DNA of 64,000 nucleotides from CAJCIY01 sp964245825 (lineage in GTDB: Bacteria; Actinomycetota; Actinomycetes; Mycobacteriales; CAJCIY01). A program made the position numbers and the translations under genes. This document shows positions 45,922 to 54,578 of this stretch, piece after piece. Below the pieces are notes generated by a model. The model saw only the letters and a program-made list of their open reading frames with translations, was not told the DNA's origin and ran no database searches. Where the stretch lies: positions 240,773 to 304,772 of the forward strand of contig CAXTNT010000003.1 in assembly GCA_964245825.1 (NCBI GenBank), given 5' to 3'. Position 1 is the stretch's first letter, and each line of letters starts with the position of its first letter.

Positions 45922-46053
45922 ATGGGTTCCCCAGTGATCGGCGCGTACGAGGCAAAGACGCATCTGCCTCGACTGCTCGACCAGGTCGCGCGCCGCCTCG
46001 TAGCAGATTTCGCTCATCCGCGCCGACTCGCGACTAGAGGAATGCCTTGGTGA
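45922..46053 (+). pseudogene. Phd/YefM-type antitoxin remnant
   Basis: An ATG opens a 43-codon frame beginning MGSPVIGAYEAKTHLPRLLD, which is the typical N-terminus of prevent-host-death (Phd/YefM) antitoxins. After QVAR the family sequence (normally GE..I T..G.PVA) is lost. The frame ends inside the 3' end of the convergent GH18 gene. No toxin follows. It is most likely the broken left end of a toxin-antitoxin locus. Confidence 0.6.
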
Positions 46054-47017
46054 AGGCGAGCGTCTTCTGCGCGACGGACGAGCAGGAACTCTGCGCCGGA
46101 CCACCAGGGGTCGGGCAGGCCTGGTCACGGTTGATCGACCAGAATCCCAGCCGCCCCACGCCGTTGCTCTTGGCGAACTTGCGGAGCTTCTTGGCATCGG
46201 CGGTGGTGAAGATCTCTCCCGCTGAGTTGTTCTGACCGATCATCGGAGTAATGCCGATATTCGCGTACGTCGTGGTCGGCCAGAGGCTTCGAACCTGACT
46301 CAGAGTGCCCTTGGCGGAGCTCTCCGCCGTGGTGGCCATATCGCTGACCGCACCCCCGTAGTTCATCGTCATGATGTTGACGAGGTCGACGCGGACGCCG
46401 TCCTTCTTGGCCAGCGTGAGGAACGCGACCGCGTTGGGCAGCAGCCCCGAGGGACCCACCGGCAAGGTGAACGACAGCACCAGGTTCGGGTCCTCGCTCT
46501 CCAGCGGGGCGAGCGCCGCGAACCGGTTCGCGATGGCAGCGGAATCGTTCAGGGCGGCGCCTTCGACGTCGAAGTCGACGTGGGTGATGTTGTAACGCAG
46601 CACCAGGGACTGGTAGGCGGTCGTCAGATTTGGCGCGTTGGTGCAGGTGTCGGCCAGGTCATGGTCCGTGCCGGTGCCGGGATCTCCGCCAAAGGAGATG
46701 ATCGCCGTCGCGCCGCCGCTCTGCGCGGTCGTGATCGCGGAGTCGGCGGCAGGGTCCCCGGAGACCGCGGTGCCGTTGTCCCATGTCGGCGTGCAACCGC
46801 TGCCGAGGACGAACGCCGCGGTGAAGCTCTTCAAGGCGTCCTTGCTGACCGCGGTGTCCACGTTGCCGAGGTTTGCTGCCGAGATCTCCGCGTAGGGCGA
46901 CACCATCGGTCCGCTGACCGCTTTCGCCGTCGCCGCCCCGCCGCTGCCGGCGAACACCGACGCACCCAGCACGGCGGCCATACCCAGCACCGCGCAAAAC
47001 CGACCTGCGCCGGCCAT
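46034..47017 (-). CDS. Secreted GH18-like chitinase-family protein
   Basis: A 327-residue protein with a cleavable Sec signal (about residues 1-30, hydrophobic AVLGMAAVLGASVFAGSGG). The rest is a TIM-barrel of glycoside hydrolase family 18 type. The catalytic DxxDxDxE motif appears as HVDFDVEG, preceded by AIISFGGDPG. ISFGG, MTMNYGG and LGFWSINRDQ match the barrel strands of bacterial chitinase/endo-glucosaminidase relatives. There is no carbohydrate-binding module. A plausible promoter lies at 47052-47079. GGGGAG precedes the ATG. Activity on chitin or another glycan is inferred. Confidence 0.85.
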   Translation of the reverse strand: MAGAGRFCAVLGMAAVLGASVFAGSGGAATAKAVSGPMVSPYAEISAANLGNVDTAVSKDALKSFTAAFVLGSGCTPTWDNGTAVSGDPAADSAITTAQSGGATAIISFGGDPGTGTDHDLADTCTNAPNLTTAYQSLVLRYNITHVDFDVEGAALNDSAAIANRFAALAPLESEDPNLVLSFTLPVGPSGLLPNAVAFLTLAKKDGVRVDLVNIMTMNYGGAVSDMATTAESSAKGTLSQVRSLWPTTTYANIGITPMIGQNNSAGEIFTTADAKKLRKFAKSNGVGRLGFWSINRDQACPTPGGPAQSSCSSVAQKTLAFTKAFL

Positions 47018-47051
47018 GGACTCAACTCCCCGATCCGCACTACTTGCCGTG

Positions 47052-47079
47052 AAAATAGCCGGCACCGATCCGTTTGACC
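47052..47079 (-). promoter_or_regulatory. Candidate promoter of the GH18 gene
   Basis: Read on the minus strand, GGTCAA (-35) and TATTTT (-10) are separated by 16 bases, with the start codon about 35 bases downstream. Location and AT-rich -10 support it; not otherwise tested. Confidence 0.35.
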
Positions 47080-47300
47080 AGCCCTCCCCAGCAGCGCGTC
47101 GCCGGGCACCCGTTCTCGCGGCACGGCGAGGAACGCCCCTGGCCACGTAGCGGGCCCACCCACCGGTCCGCAGGAGGGGCATCAGTGCGCTCCACGCCGT
47201 CGTCACGGACGAGTGCGGTCGGACGACCGGCCGAGAATCATCGGTCGGCGTGCGCTTCGAACGGGTCTACGTACCACCCTTGAGCTGACACCCCTCGAAC

Positions 47301-47798
47301 CTAGCGGGCGAAGCCGGTATGCGGCCGGTGCTCGAAGAATGCATGCAGCACGACGGTGGTGCGCACTGAGCAGTTCGTCCGCCGCCGTACCTCGCTCACC
47401 AGATCCTCCAAGGCTCTCGGCGAGGCGACGCGTACGAGCAAGACCAGGTAGTCCTCGCCCGCGACGCAGTAACAGCTCTCGACCTCCCGCAGCTCCGCGA
47501 GCCGCTCCGGGACGGGGACCAATCGTGCGGGATCGAGCGGCGACAGTGCGAGGATCGCGGCGAGCGGGAGCCCGAGGTCCTCCGGGTCGATGATCGCGAC
47601 ATACCCCTTGATCAGACCGCTGGCCTCGAGCCTGCGCACCCGGGCGTGAGTGGCAGAGACCGAGAGCCCGGTCTGGTCCGCGAGGATTCGCAGCGTGCAC
47701 CGGCCGTCGGTCAGCAGCGCAGCCACGATGGTGCGGTCGACCTCGTCGTGGAGGGTCGCGGTGTCTCCCCTGCCGGCGGCCGTCGGGACGGTGCTCAT
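47301..47798 (-). CDS. Lrp/AsnC family transcriptional regulator
   Basis: A 165-residue regulator with an N-terminal AsnC-type helix-turn-helix (ADQTGLSVSATHARVRRLE) and a RAM/effector domain (AGEDYLVLLVRVAS). Its ATG overlaps the stop of the LysA-like gene by ATGA. It therefore belongs to the three-gene LysA operon. Lrp/AsnC proteins bind amino acids, so the regulator may sense the product of the neighbouring decarboxylase. Confidence 0.93.
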   Translation of the reverse strand: MSTVPTAAGRGDTATLHDEVDRTIVAALLTDGRCTLRILADQTGLSVSATHARVRRLEASGLIKGYVAIIDPEDLGLPLAAILALSPLDPARLVPVPERLAELREVESCYCVAGEDYLVLLVRVASPRALEDLVSEVRRRTNCSVRTTVVLHAFFEHRPHTGFAR

Positions 47799-49159
47799 CC
47801 CACGTCGCGCGACACGAGGTCGGCGAAGGTCTCGCGGCGTACGAGCAGGCGGGAGCGACCGCCGTCGACGCCGACCAGCGGCGGCCGCGGAGTGAGGTTG
47901 TAGTTCGATCCCATCGCGTGGTGGTACGCGCCGGTGGCGGCGACAGCCAGCAGGTCCCCGACGCGCAGGTCGGCAGGCAGGCAGACGTCGTCGGCGATCA
48001 CGTCGCCCGACTCGCAGTGGCGGCCGACGACGGCGGTGTCCCGCGGCGGCGCGGACGACTGCCGTCCGACGAGCCGCACCGTGTAGCGGGCGCCGTAGAG
48101 CGCCGGCCGGGGGTTGTCGCTCATGCCGCCGTCGACCGTGACGTAGCTGAGCCGACCCGACCTCTTGATGCCCAGCACCCGGTAGAGGGTGAGACCGCAG
48201 GGCCCGGCGATGGCCCGTCCCGGCTCCACGACGAGGTGCGGCTCGGGCAACCCGTACCCCGCGCAGGCCGTGTGCACGGCCCGGCGCAGGGCGGGCAGGA
48301 CCGCCTCGGGTTCGAGCGGCTCGTCGGTCACGCGGTAGGCGATCGCGTGACCGCCGCCGAGGTCCAGCTCGCGGACGACGTGCCCGTGCCCGTCGCGGAT
48401 GTCGGCCATGAGCCCGACCACCCGACGTGCTGCCTGCTCGTACGGCTCGAGCCGGGAGATTTGCGACCCGATGTGGCAGTGCAGGCCCACGAGGTCCAGC
48501 CGTGGCTCAGCGAGAATGCACCTCGCCGCCTCCTCCGCCGCCCCCGTCCCGATGGACAGCCCGAACTTCTGATCCTCCGTGCCCGTGGTGATCGACCGGT
48601 GGGTGCCGGCGTCGACCCCGGGCGTCACGCGCAGCAGCACGGGCTGCGGCCGGCCGGCCGACGCGCACGCGGCGAGCTCCTCGATCTCGCCGAGGTCGTC
48701 GACCACGACGCGGCCGACCCGGTGGCGTACCGCAGCCGACAGCAACGACCGGGGCTTTCCGTTGCCGTGCAGGATGATCCGCGCGGCGGGAAAGCCGCAA
48801 GACAGCGCGAGAGCGAGCTCGCCGGCCGAGCAGACGTCCAGCGACAGCCCCTGCTCCTCGACGATGCGAACGACCGACCGGGTCAGCAGGGCCTTGCCGG
48901 CGTAGGCGACCTCCGCCCCGGCGGCGGCGCGGCGGTAGCGCTCACAGCGTCGGACGAGCTCGCCGAGGTCGAGGACGTGGGTCGCGGTCCCGTGCTCGCG
49001 CGCGATCGACGTCAGGCCGACACCCCCGACCAAGACCTCGCCCGTCGGGTGCACGCGTAACGACGCCGGCCAGACGCGGGCCGGGACGCGGCCCCCTGGT
49101 GTCGGCCCGAATTCGACCCGTGTCGTCGTGGCGGCCGGCCCCGATCTCCCGACGGTCAT
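47795..49159 (-). CDS. lysA: Diaminopimelate decarboxylase-like PLP enzyme
   Basis: A 454-residue fold-type III decarboxylase with all expected residues. These are the PLP lysine in YAGKALL (Lys89), CHIGSQI (229-235), the phosphate site EPGRAIAGP (312-320), HCESGD with the catalytic cysteine (Cys382), and AYHHAMGSNYN with Tyr412. LysA makes lysine from meso-diaminopimelate. The setting, between a degenerate paralogue and an Lrp regulator, is unusual for a housekeeping lysA, which is normally near thrA/hom or argS. So a specialised amino-acid decarboxylase is also possible. Its ATG overlaps the upstream stop by ATGA. Confidence 0.85.
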   Translation of the reverse strand: MTVGRSGPAATTTRVEFGPTPGGRVPARVWPASLRVHPTGEVLVGGVGLTSIAREHGTATHVLDLGELVRRCERYRRAAAGAEVAYAGKALLTRSVVRIVEEQGLSLDVCSAGELALALSCGFPAARIILHGNGKPRSLLSAAVRHRVGRVVVDDLGEIEELAACASAGRPQPVLLRVTPGVDAGTHRSITTGTEDQKFGLSIGTGAAEEAARCILAEPRLDLVGLHCHIGSQISRLEPYEQAARRVVGLMADIRDGHGHVVRELDLGGGHAIAYRVTDEPLEPEAVLPALRRAVHTACAGYGLPEPHLVVEPGRAIAGPCGLTLYRVLGIKRSGRLSYVTVDGGMSDNPRPALYGARYTVRLVGRQSSAPPRDTAVVGRHCESGDVIADDVCLPADLRVGDLLAVAATGAYHHAMGSNYNLTPRPPLVGVDGGRSRLLVRRETFADLVSRDVG

Positions 49160-50490
49160 CCGGTACGACGGCGGAGGATGTCCGTCCGGCCGCTGCTCCT
49201 TCCCGCGATGAGGCGGGAGATCCCGTCGGCCGCGGCGACCAGCGCCGGATGGGGTCGGTGGTGGACCGGCTCCGAGTGGCGCGGGTTGCCGCTGCTCGGG
49301 ATCGCGAGCAGGTCGCCGACCCGGACGTCGCCCGGGACGAACGCGTCGTGGATCGTGCTCGATCCGCCGACCGCGTCGACGGACGCGATCTCCACCCGCA
49401 CGTCGGCGGCCGGCGACAGGCGGCCGAGAAGGTGCGCCGACCGCATCGCCTGGTGGTTCACTGCGGGGTTGACGTCGAGCGGAGCGTCCACCCGTACGAC
49501 CGTCCGTCCGTCGGTGATGGTGGCGACGCCGGTCACCCGGCAGAGGGTGACCGACGACGGGCCGGCCACCGCCCAACCCGGCTCGACGAGCACGATCGGC
49601 TCAGGTCTGCCCGGATCGGCGCAGGTGGCCGCGAGGGTGCGCCGAACAGAGGCCGCGACCATCTGCTGCGGGACGGTGAGGGGGCCGTGTGCGTTCGGCG
49701 ACGGCGCGCTGTCGCCGAGCAGCAGGTCGGGCCCCACCTCGACGAGCGCACGGCGCAGCGAATCGGCGTACGTCAGGCCGTCGCGGCAGGCAGCGGCGTA
49801 GCGGATCTCGGGCGGCTCCGGCGACCCGGTCGTGCAGGAGAGGCCGGCGAGGCGGAGCCCGCGCGTCCGCACGATCCGGGCGGCCACGTCGTACGCCTCG
49901 TCGGAGCCCGGCCGCAGCCCGCGGGCCGCGCCGGTGCCGGCGGCGAGCCGGCTCACGCCGTCGACACCCCCCACGCGTACGGCGAGGAGGACGGCCTGCT
50001 CGCCGCGCTCGGGCGCACATCGCGCGAGCAGGTCCACATCGGCCGCCGAGCCGACCACGATGCGCCCGGCGCCGAGGCCGATGGCCCGTCGCAGCAGGCA
50101 CGGACGAGCCCCGTCGCCGTGGACGACCATGCGCTCGACGGGGAAGCCGGCCGCGGTCGCGACGGCGAGCTGGGCCTCGCACCAGACCGCGAGCGCCATC
50201 CCCGTGGCCTCGACGACCGCGAGAGCGTCACCGCTCATGAGGGCGCTGCCCGGGCACGCCACGCAGAGCCCGCGGAACGCCGCGGCGACCGCGGCGAGCC
50301 GGGCACGTAGGTCGGCGACGTCGACGAGGACGGTCGGTGTCCCCACCGCCTCGGCGCATCCGACGAGACTGACGCCGCCCAGCGTCAGGTCTCCCCGCGC
50401 TACGGTACGGACGGTCGGCGGCCACAGGCCGGGCTCGACCGGACGAGGGAGCGACCCCCGCAGGGACGGGATCAACTCAGCCAAGGTCAT
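49156..50490 (-). CDS. LysA-fold paralogue lacking the active site (pseudoenzyme)
   Basis: A 444-residue protein that aligns end to end with the adjacent LysA but has lost its catalytic residues. The PLP-lysine segment YAGKALL reads CPGSALM (Ser82). HCHIGSQ reads SCTTGSP. HCESGD and its cysteine are gone. AYHHAMGSNYN is replaced by SGNPRHSEPVHH. Structural features such as VHGDG, VEPGWAVAGPSSVTLCRV and VRVGDLLAI remain. Codon use and frame are intact, and its stop overlaps the LysA start, so it seems to be selected as a protein. A regulatory or scaffold partner of LysA is the natural guess; catalysis is unlikely. Confidence 0.85.
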   Translation of the reverse strand: MTLAELIPSLRGSLPRPVEPGLWPPTVRTVARGDLTLGGVSLVGCAEAVGTPTVLVDVADLRARLAAVAAAFRGLCVACPGSALMSGDALAVVEATGMALAVWCEAQLAVATAAGFPVERMVVHGDGARPCLLRRAIGLGAGRIVVGSAADVDLLARCAPERGEQAVLLAVRVGGVDGVSRLAAGTGAARGLRPGSDEAYDVAARIVRTRGLRLAGLSCTTGSPEPPEIRYAAACRDGLTYADSLRRALVEVGPDLLLGDSAPSPNAHGPLTVPQQMVAASVRRTLAATCADPGRPEPIVLVEPGWAVAGPSSVTLCRVTGVATITDGRTVVRVDAPLDVNPAVNHQAMRSAHLLGRLSPAADVRVEIASVDAVGGSSTIHDAFVPGDVRVGDLLAIPSSGNPRHSEPVHHRPHPALVAAADGISRLIAGRSSGRTDILRRRTG

Positions 50491-50933
50491 CGTTGACGCT
50501 CCGGACTCGATGCGGGTCGTAGAGGCCCGCAGATCCGACTATCCGGCGGCCCGCGACCTGGCGGCAGGGCGTCACGCGTTCCCCACGACATCCATACGCG
50601 TTCCACACGGCCGCCGACGGTGCACCCCCCCACCGCCTTCCACCACGACGGGGCTCGATGCCCACCAGGCAGGCGGTACGGCGACGATCAAACCGGCCGT
50701 TGTTGCCGTTGACGACATCGATGACCAAGCTCTACGGCCAGAGTCGGTAACCCCACGGCTGCAGCATGGCCTGACGACCGTGGACGTCGACCTGCCGAAG
50801 TCCTGGTCCAAAGTTGATCATCACGGTGACGGCCGGCAGGTGCGCCGCACGGCGACGGTCCGCGCTCGCCACCAGCTCCATTCCCGATATCCAAGCACCC
50901 GATAACCGAGAGCAGTTGGGTTGCCCAGGGCGG
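50491..50933. other. Gene-free spacer before DUF899 fragment
   Basis: About 440 bases without a convincing gene. It must contain the promoter of the leftward LysA operon near 50,490-50,600. A run of eight C residues lies near 50,626. No tRNA or terminator was recognised. Confidence 0.5.
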
Positions 50934-51182
50934 TACGTGTTCGCGACACCGGACGGGCCCGCGCGGTTGTGGGACTTCTTCGCGGGGCGGCGACAACTTG
51001 CCGTCTACCAGTTGGACAACGGACCCGATCACTTCTGCCCGGGCTGCACGCACTTCACCAACAACGTGACCGACCTCGACACGCTCGGCGCCGCCGGCGT
51101 CAGCTGGATCACGGTGTCGGACATGCCGCTCGCCCAGATGGACTCCTACTGGGCGAGCCGCGGCTGGACCGTGGTCAAGGGA
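50934..51182 (+). pseudogene. DUF899 (thioredoxin-like) gene fragment
   Basis: The frame reads FATPDGPARLWDFFAGRRQL, then PDHFCPGCTHFTNNVTDLD and MPLAQMDSYWASRGWTV. This is the core of DUF899 proteins, including the CPGC motif. The N-terminal helical segment that normally precedes it and the C-terminal half after GW are absent. The reading simply runs into the convergent epimerase gene. It is a truncated relic. Confidence 0.7.
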
Positions 51183-51184
51183 CG

Positions 51185-52072
51185 TCAGGCCCGCAGCCCG
51201 GCACCGAGCTCGGCCAGAGCATGGGCGAGGTCGACGGAAGGGGTAAAGCCCCACGCCTGGGCGCGGTCGGTGCGGATCTGGCCGGTCCAGGCGGGGGCGT
51301 CGTCCCAACTCGGCTCGACGCCGAGCGCGCCGGTGACCGTCCCGACATAGTCGCGGAGGGTGGCCCGGCCGCCGGCGACGTTGACCGCGGTGCAGGCTCC
51401 GGCCGTCGGGCCCCTGACGACCCGGCCGGTGGCCAGGTCGGCGGCGAACGCGGCGAGGTCGTCGACGTGGACCCACGGGAAGGTCTGGTCGGGTACGGCG
51501 CGGCGGGCGTGCTCGTGCTCGCGCATGGCCGCGGGTCGCAGGGTGTTCCACACCGAGGTCTCGCCGGGCCCGAGGATCGCGGGTGGGCGCAGAAGCACGC
51601 GCGTGATGCCGTCGATGCCGGCCAGGGCGGCGTCGAGGTCGCGCTTGGTGACGGGGTAGGGGCCGGCGTCGTCGTCCACGAGTGGCGAGGACTCGTCGAC
51701 GTCGCCCATCCCGGGTGTGCGGTCGTACACCGCGGCCGTGGAGATGTGTACGTGCGTCGGCACACCGGCGGCGACCGCGGCCCGGACGAAGGCGGTGGTG
51801 CCCTCGACCCCGATCCGGCGCTGGGACTCGAGGTCGCCGGCCATCGGGTGCACGGTCGTGACGACGGCGTCGGCCCCGCCGAGCACGTCGGCCGCGAAGG
51901 CCGGATCAGAGAAGTCGCCAACCCGCTCGCGAAGTCCAGGCACGCCCGGGGCGGTGCCGCCGCGTCGTACGACGGCTCTGATGTCCACGCCTCGGTCCGC
52001 CAGCGCTGCGCAGACCCGGGCACCGACCAGCCCATTCGCACCGGTGACCACGACGACTCGGGATTCGCTCAT
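51185..52072 (-). CDS. NAD-dependent epimerase/dehydratase family protein
   Basis: A 295-residue extended SDR. It has the TGANGLVGA nucleotide loop at residues 10-18, the Ser-Tyr-Lys site as ISTAAVYD and YPVTKRD, and LRPPAILGPGE, all typical of atypical or extended SDRs. Start at 52072 is preferred over 52087. It probably modifies an NDP-sugar or reduces a small substrate; there are no sugar genes next to it. It stands alone among gene fragments. Confidence 0.88.
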   Translation of the reverse strand: MSESRVVVVTGANGLVGARVCAALADRGVDIRAVVRRGGTAPGVPGLRERVGDFSDPAFAADVLGGADAVVTTVHPMAGDLESQRRIGVEGTTAFVRAAVAAGVPTHVHISTAAVYDRTPGMGDVDESSPLVDDDAGPYPVTKRDLDAALAGIDGITRVLLRPPAILGPGETSVWNTLRPAAMREHEHARRAVPDQTFPWVHVDDLAAFAADLATGRVVRGPTAGACTAVNVAGGRATLRDYVGTVTGALGVEPSWDDAPAWTGQIRTDRAQAWGFTPSVDLAHALAELGAGLRA

Positions 52073-52127
52073 GTTCCACCCTGGCACGACATGGTCCGAT
52101 CACGGTTGCCCGCCTCATCGAGGTGGT

Positions 52128-52316
52128 GAGTTGCCGCCGGTGATCGCTTCGGCGCATGCGGTGGCGCTCTGGCTCGCCGCCGACGATGCCCAGGCCCTGC
52201 ACGACCAGCTCGTCGCCGCCGGCGTGACCATCGCCGTCGCCCCCTTCGCCGGGACCTTCGGCCGCACCTTCACCTTCCTCGATCCCGACGGGTACGCCGT
52301 CACCATCCACGACTGA
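52128..52316 (+). pseudogene. VOC (glyoxalase) C-terminal fragment
   Basis: The frame gives VALWLAADDAQALHDQLVAA and ends GRTFTFLDPDGYAVTIHD, which is the second half of a VOC-fold protein. The first half is missing and the sequence just upstream belongs to the opposite-strand epimerase start region. It is therefore a truncated remnant. Confidence 0.65.
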
Positions 52317-52359
52317 CCAGCCACCCCGCCGCACCTCAGGACGGCAGAGAGGAGAGCCG

Positions 52360-52821
52360 ATGGCCAGCCATACCGTGACCATCGCCGTTCTCGGACCGTG
52401 GTCGCTGCGGACCAGCCGCCAGTTCTGGGAAGGATTCACGCCTTCGGCGCTGCCGCAAAGCCGGCTCGAGCGCGACGCTTCCCTACGCACCATCTTCCGG
52501 GTCGACTGCGACTGGTCGGCGGCCAGGGCCGACGTCACCCAACGCGGGCAGACAGCGCTGGTCGATATCTTCCGGCAGCCATTCCGCCTTGACGGCGTTT
52601 CAGATCCCATGCCGATCACGGCCAGCGTCGGGATAGCGGTCGGGCATCGGGAAACGCCGGAGGATCTTTTACACGAGGCGGATATGGCCCTGTACAAAGC
52701 CAAAGCTGCCGGCAGGAACTGGTTCGAGGTGTTTCGCCCCGAGATGGGGACTGACGTTCAACGTCGGGACGAACTCGAGTTTGATGTGCGTTCGGCGTTG
52801 GAGAGCAACCAGTTCCAGTGA
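52360..52821 (+). pseudogene. Chimera of AlkA-like N-terminus and GGDEF C-terminus
   Basis: A good ribosome-binding site (GAGGAGAG) and ATG open a 153-codon frame. Residues 1-63 (GPWSLRTSRQFWEGFTP, DWSAARADVTQRG) resemble the N-terminus of actinobacterial DNA-3-methyladenine glycosylase II. Residues 64-153 (FRQPFRLDG, ITASVGIAVG, HEADMALYKAKAAGRNWF) are the C-terminal end of a GGDEF domain. The GGDEF signature itself is absent. This looks like a deletion that fused two unrelated genes, although the frame stays open. Confidence 0.7.
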
Positions 52822-52984
52822 CCTGTCACTCGCCGTGAACGTTTCCGGACGTCAGCTGGACCGCCGGTCATCGTTGCCCATGTACGCGAGGCCCTCGAAG
52901 CCAGCAGCCTTGACCCGGCCGCACTCACTCTCGAAGTGACCGAGACCGCCCTGATGCGCAATGCGGCCGCCTTCCGGTCGAGCG
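52820..52984 (+). pseudogene. EAL domain remnants in two frames
   Basis: Directly after the chimera stop, one frame reads DLSLAVNVSGRQLD (52820-52867). A second frame reads VREALEASSLDPAALTLEV then TETALMRNAAA. Both are adjacent pieces of an EAL phosphodiesterase domain, which normally follows GGDEF. A small deletion and frameshift separate them, and the rest of EAL is gone at the boundary with the next gene. Confidence 0.7.
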
Positions 52985-53995
52985 TCAGTCCGCAGGCGGC
53001 GCGTCAAGGACGAACCAGCCGACCTTCAGGGCTGCTTTCACGGCCTTCGTGAGCTGAATGGTGAAGCTGCTGCCGTGAACGGTGACGCCGGCAACCGCAA
53101 CCCCGCTCTGAAAGCCCTGGATCGTCGCGAACACCGAACTGGTAGCGGTCACCGACGTCCCGCTCACCGCAACGCTCTTCGCGCCCTTCGCCACGGTCGC
53201 GACGCCGCTGCGCGAAAACGCGACCTGCCCGGTCACCGTCAGCGCCGTCCCGGTCGTACTACGCACAGAGAGACCGGTCCCGGCGGTCGACAGCACTTCC
53301 AGCGCGACTCCGCCACCCGTGCTCGCTTCGTTCACCTCGACGACGGTGTTGCCGTCCGCCGCGCTCACGGCGTAGATCGCGGGCGCCGCCGAGGCGGTCG
53401 CCCGCAGGCCGACACCACCCTGGCCGACGACGTACGCGCCGTCACCCGACGTCGACGTGGCATAGAGGCCGCCTGCGCCGTTGGCCGCTCCATCGGCGAA
53501 CACGCCGTACGAGAACTCGCTGTTGCCGACGCCCTGCACGCCGTAGCCTTGGAGCGACGTGCCGTAAACGCCGGCGCTGCCGGACGACGTGGTGTCGGAC
53601 CCGATGACGCCGTAGTGACCAGGGCTGTCGGTGTCGCCCGCGAGCGCGTGGCCGCCCGACCCGTTCGTGTACGCGTGGACTGCCACGCCTGTGCCGGTGT
53701 TGACGATGTCGATCGTGCTGCCGTTGTTGCTCGAGGTCAGGACAGTCTGCGTCGTGCCCGCGTTGTTGTTCGCGCCGTAGTCCATCGTCCCGGTCGAGGC
53801 CGCGGCCGGCTGGGCGGTGCCGACGGCGGCCGCCACCCCGACCCCAGCCCCGAGCCCGCCGACGAGCAGCGCCCGTCGCGCAAACCGGGCGCCCGCGCGC
53901 GGCTCGTCGATGTCGTCGCCTGCATCCACGCCATGTCCTTTGTTCGCCCCTGCGGACGTCGCAGCATCATCCGGGCGCACCACGCTGTCAAGCAC
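52985..53995 (-). CDS. Exported repetitive beta-structure protein (Tat-type signal)
   Basis: A 336-residue protein from a GTG. Residues 35-68 look like a twin-arginine export signal (ARFARRALLVGGLGAG, then PAAAS). The mature part is glycine/serine/threonine-rich with loosely repeated motifs such as GVYGTSLQGYGVQGVG and GLYATSTSGDGAYVVG. This is the style of phage-tail-fibre or adhesin-like beta-solenoids. The final 60 residues form a separate beta domain. Cysteine-free. It is probably a cell-surface or secreted protein of unknown function. Confidence 0.75.
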   Translation of the reverse strand: MLDSVVRPDDAATSAGANKGHGVDAGDDIDEPRAGARFARRALLVGGLGAGVGVAAAVGTAQPAAASTGTMDYGANNNAGTTQTVLTSSNNGSTIDIVNTGTGVAVHAYTNGSGGHALAGDTDSPGHYGVIGSDTTSSGSAGVYGTSLQGYGVQGVGNSEFSYGVFADGAANGAGGLYATSTSGDGAYVVGQGGVGLRATASAAPAIYAVSAADGNTVVEVNEASTGGGVALEVLSTAGTGLSVRSTTGTALTVTGQVAFSRSGVATVAKGAKSVAVSGTSVTATSSVFATIQGFQSGVAVAGVTVHGSSFTIQLTKAVKAALKVGWFVLDAPPAD

Positions 53996-54119
53996 ACGGC
54001 ACAGACGTCGGGACGGGCCAGATCACTCATCGTCATCTCGTTGGTAACCACGTCGCGCGTGGCTAGGCGCAATGGCCAATCGGTTGCCGCTCGTGACGCG
54101 AGACGCCCGCGTCTTCACC

Positions 54120-54459
54120 TTCCTCGACGACCGGCCCGCGCCGCGAAGTCGTCGAGGGCGTCCAGGACCTCCCGGGATTACCACATCCGGTTGCGGGCGA
54201 AGCCGGTGAACGCCCCGAGGAAGTCGGCCGCGTCGAACCGAGCGATCTCGACCGACGCGTCTTCGGCGAGGGTCGCTACATCCACCGGCAGCGGGAGCGC
54301 CCGGCCGGCAATCTCCGCCAAGCCGGCTGCCCGATACGGTCCGGAGTGCCGCTGGCGGACCCGGGCCGACACCAGATCGGCGAGATCTTCGACTGCCAGG
54401 CTCGTTCTTGCATACTGCCGCGACCATAGCTGCCATAACGCGCTACGGGCGTCGACCAC
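54120..54459 (-). pseudogene. Fic family gene remnant
   Basis: From 54459 leftwards the frame gives EDLADLVSARVRQRHSGPYR and VATLAEDASVEIARFDA, the N-terminal region of Fic-domain proteins. After that the homology breaks and a stop is reached at 54178. A further piece, REVLDALDDFAARAGRR at about 54121-54177, matches the C-terminal end of the same family in another register. The catalytic HxFx(D/E)GN core between them is missing. Confidence 0.55.
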
Positions 54460-54578
54460 GGCGCGGCCGACCGCGCCAGTCGTTGTGCCGCGGCTGGTCT
54501 GAATGCGCTATAGACCTGGCGGGCGCGTGCTGGGACGCTGCGGCCACGGAAACCCGAATGATTCGAGAAGGACCTGGC

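Noticed and set aside
50688..51551. Minus-strand open frame of 287 codons
   Set aside because: It is antisense to the DUF899 fragment and out of frame with the epimerase, with arginine/proline-rich translation.
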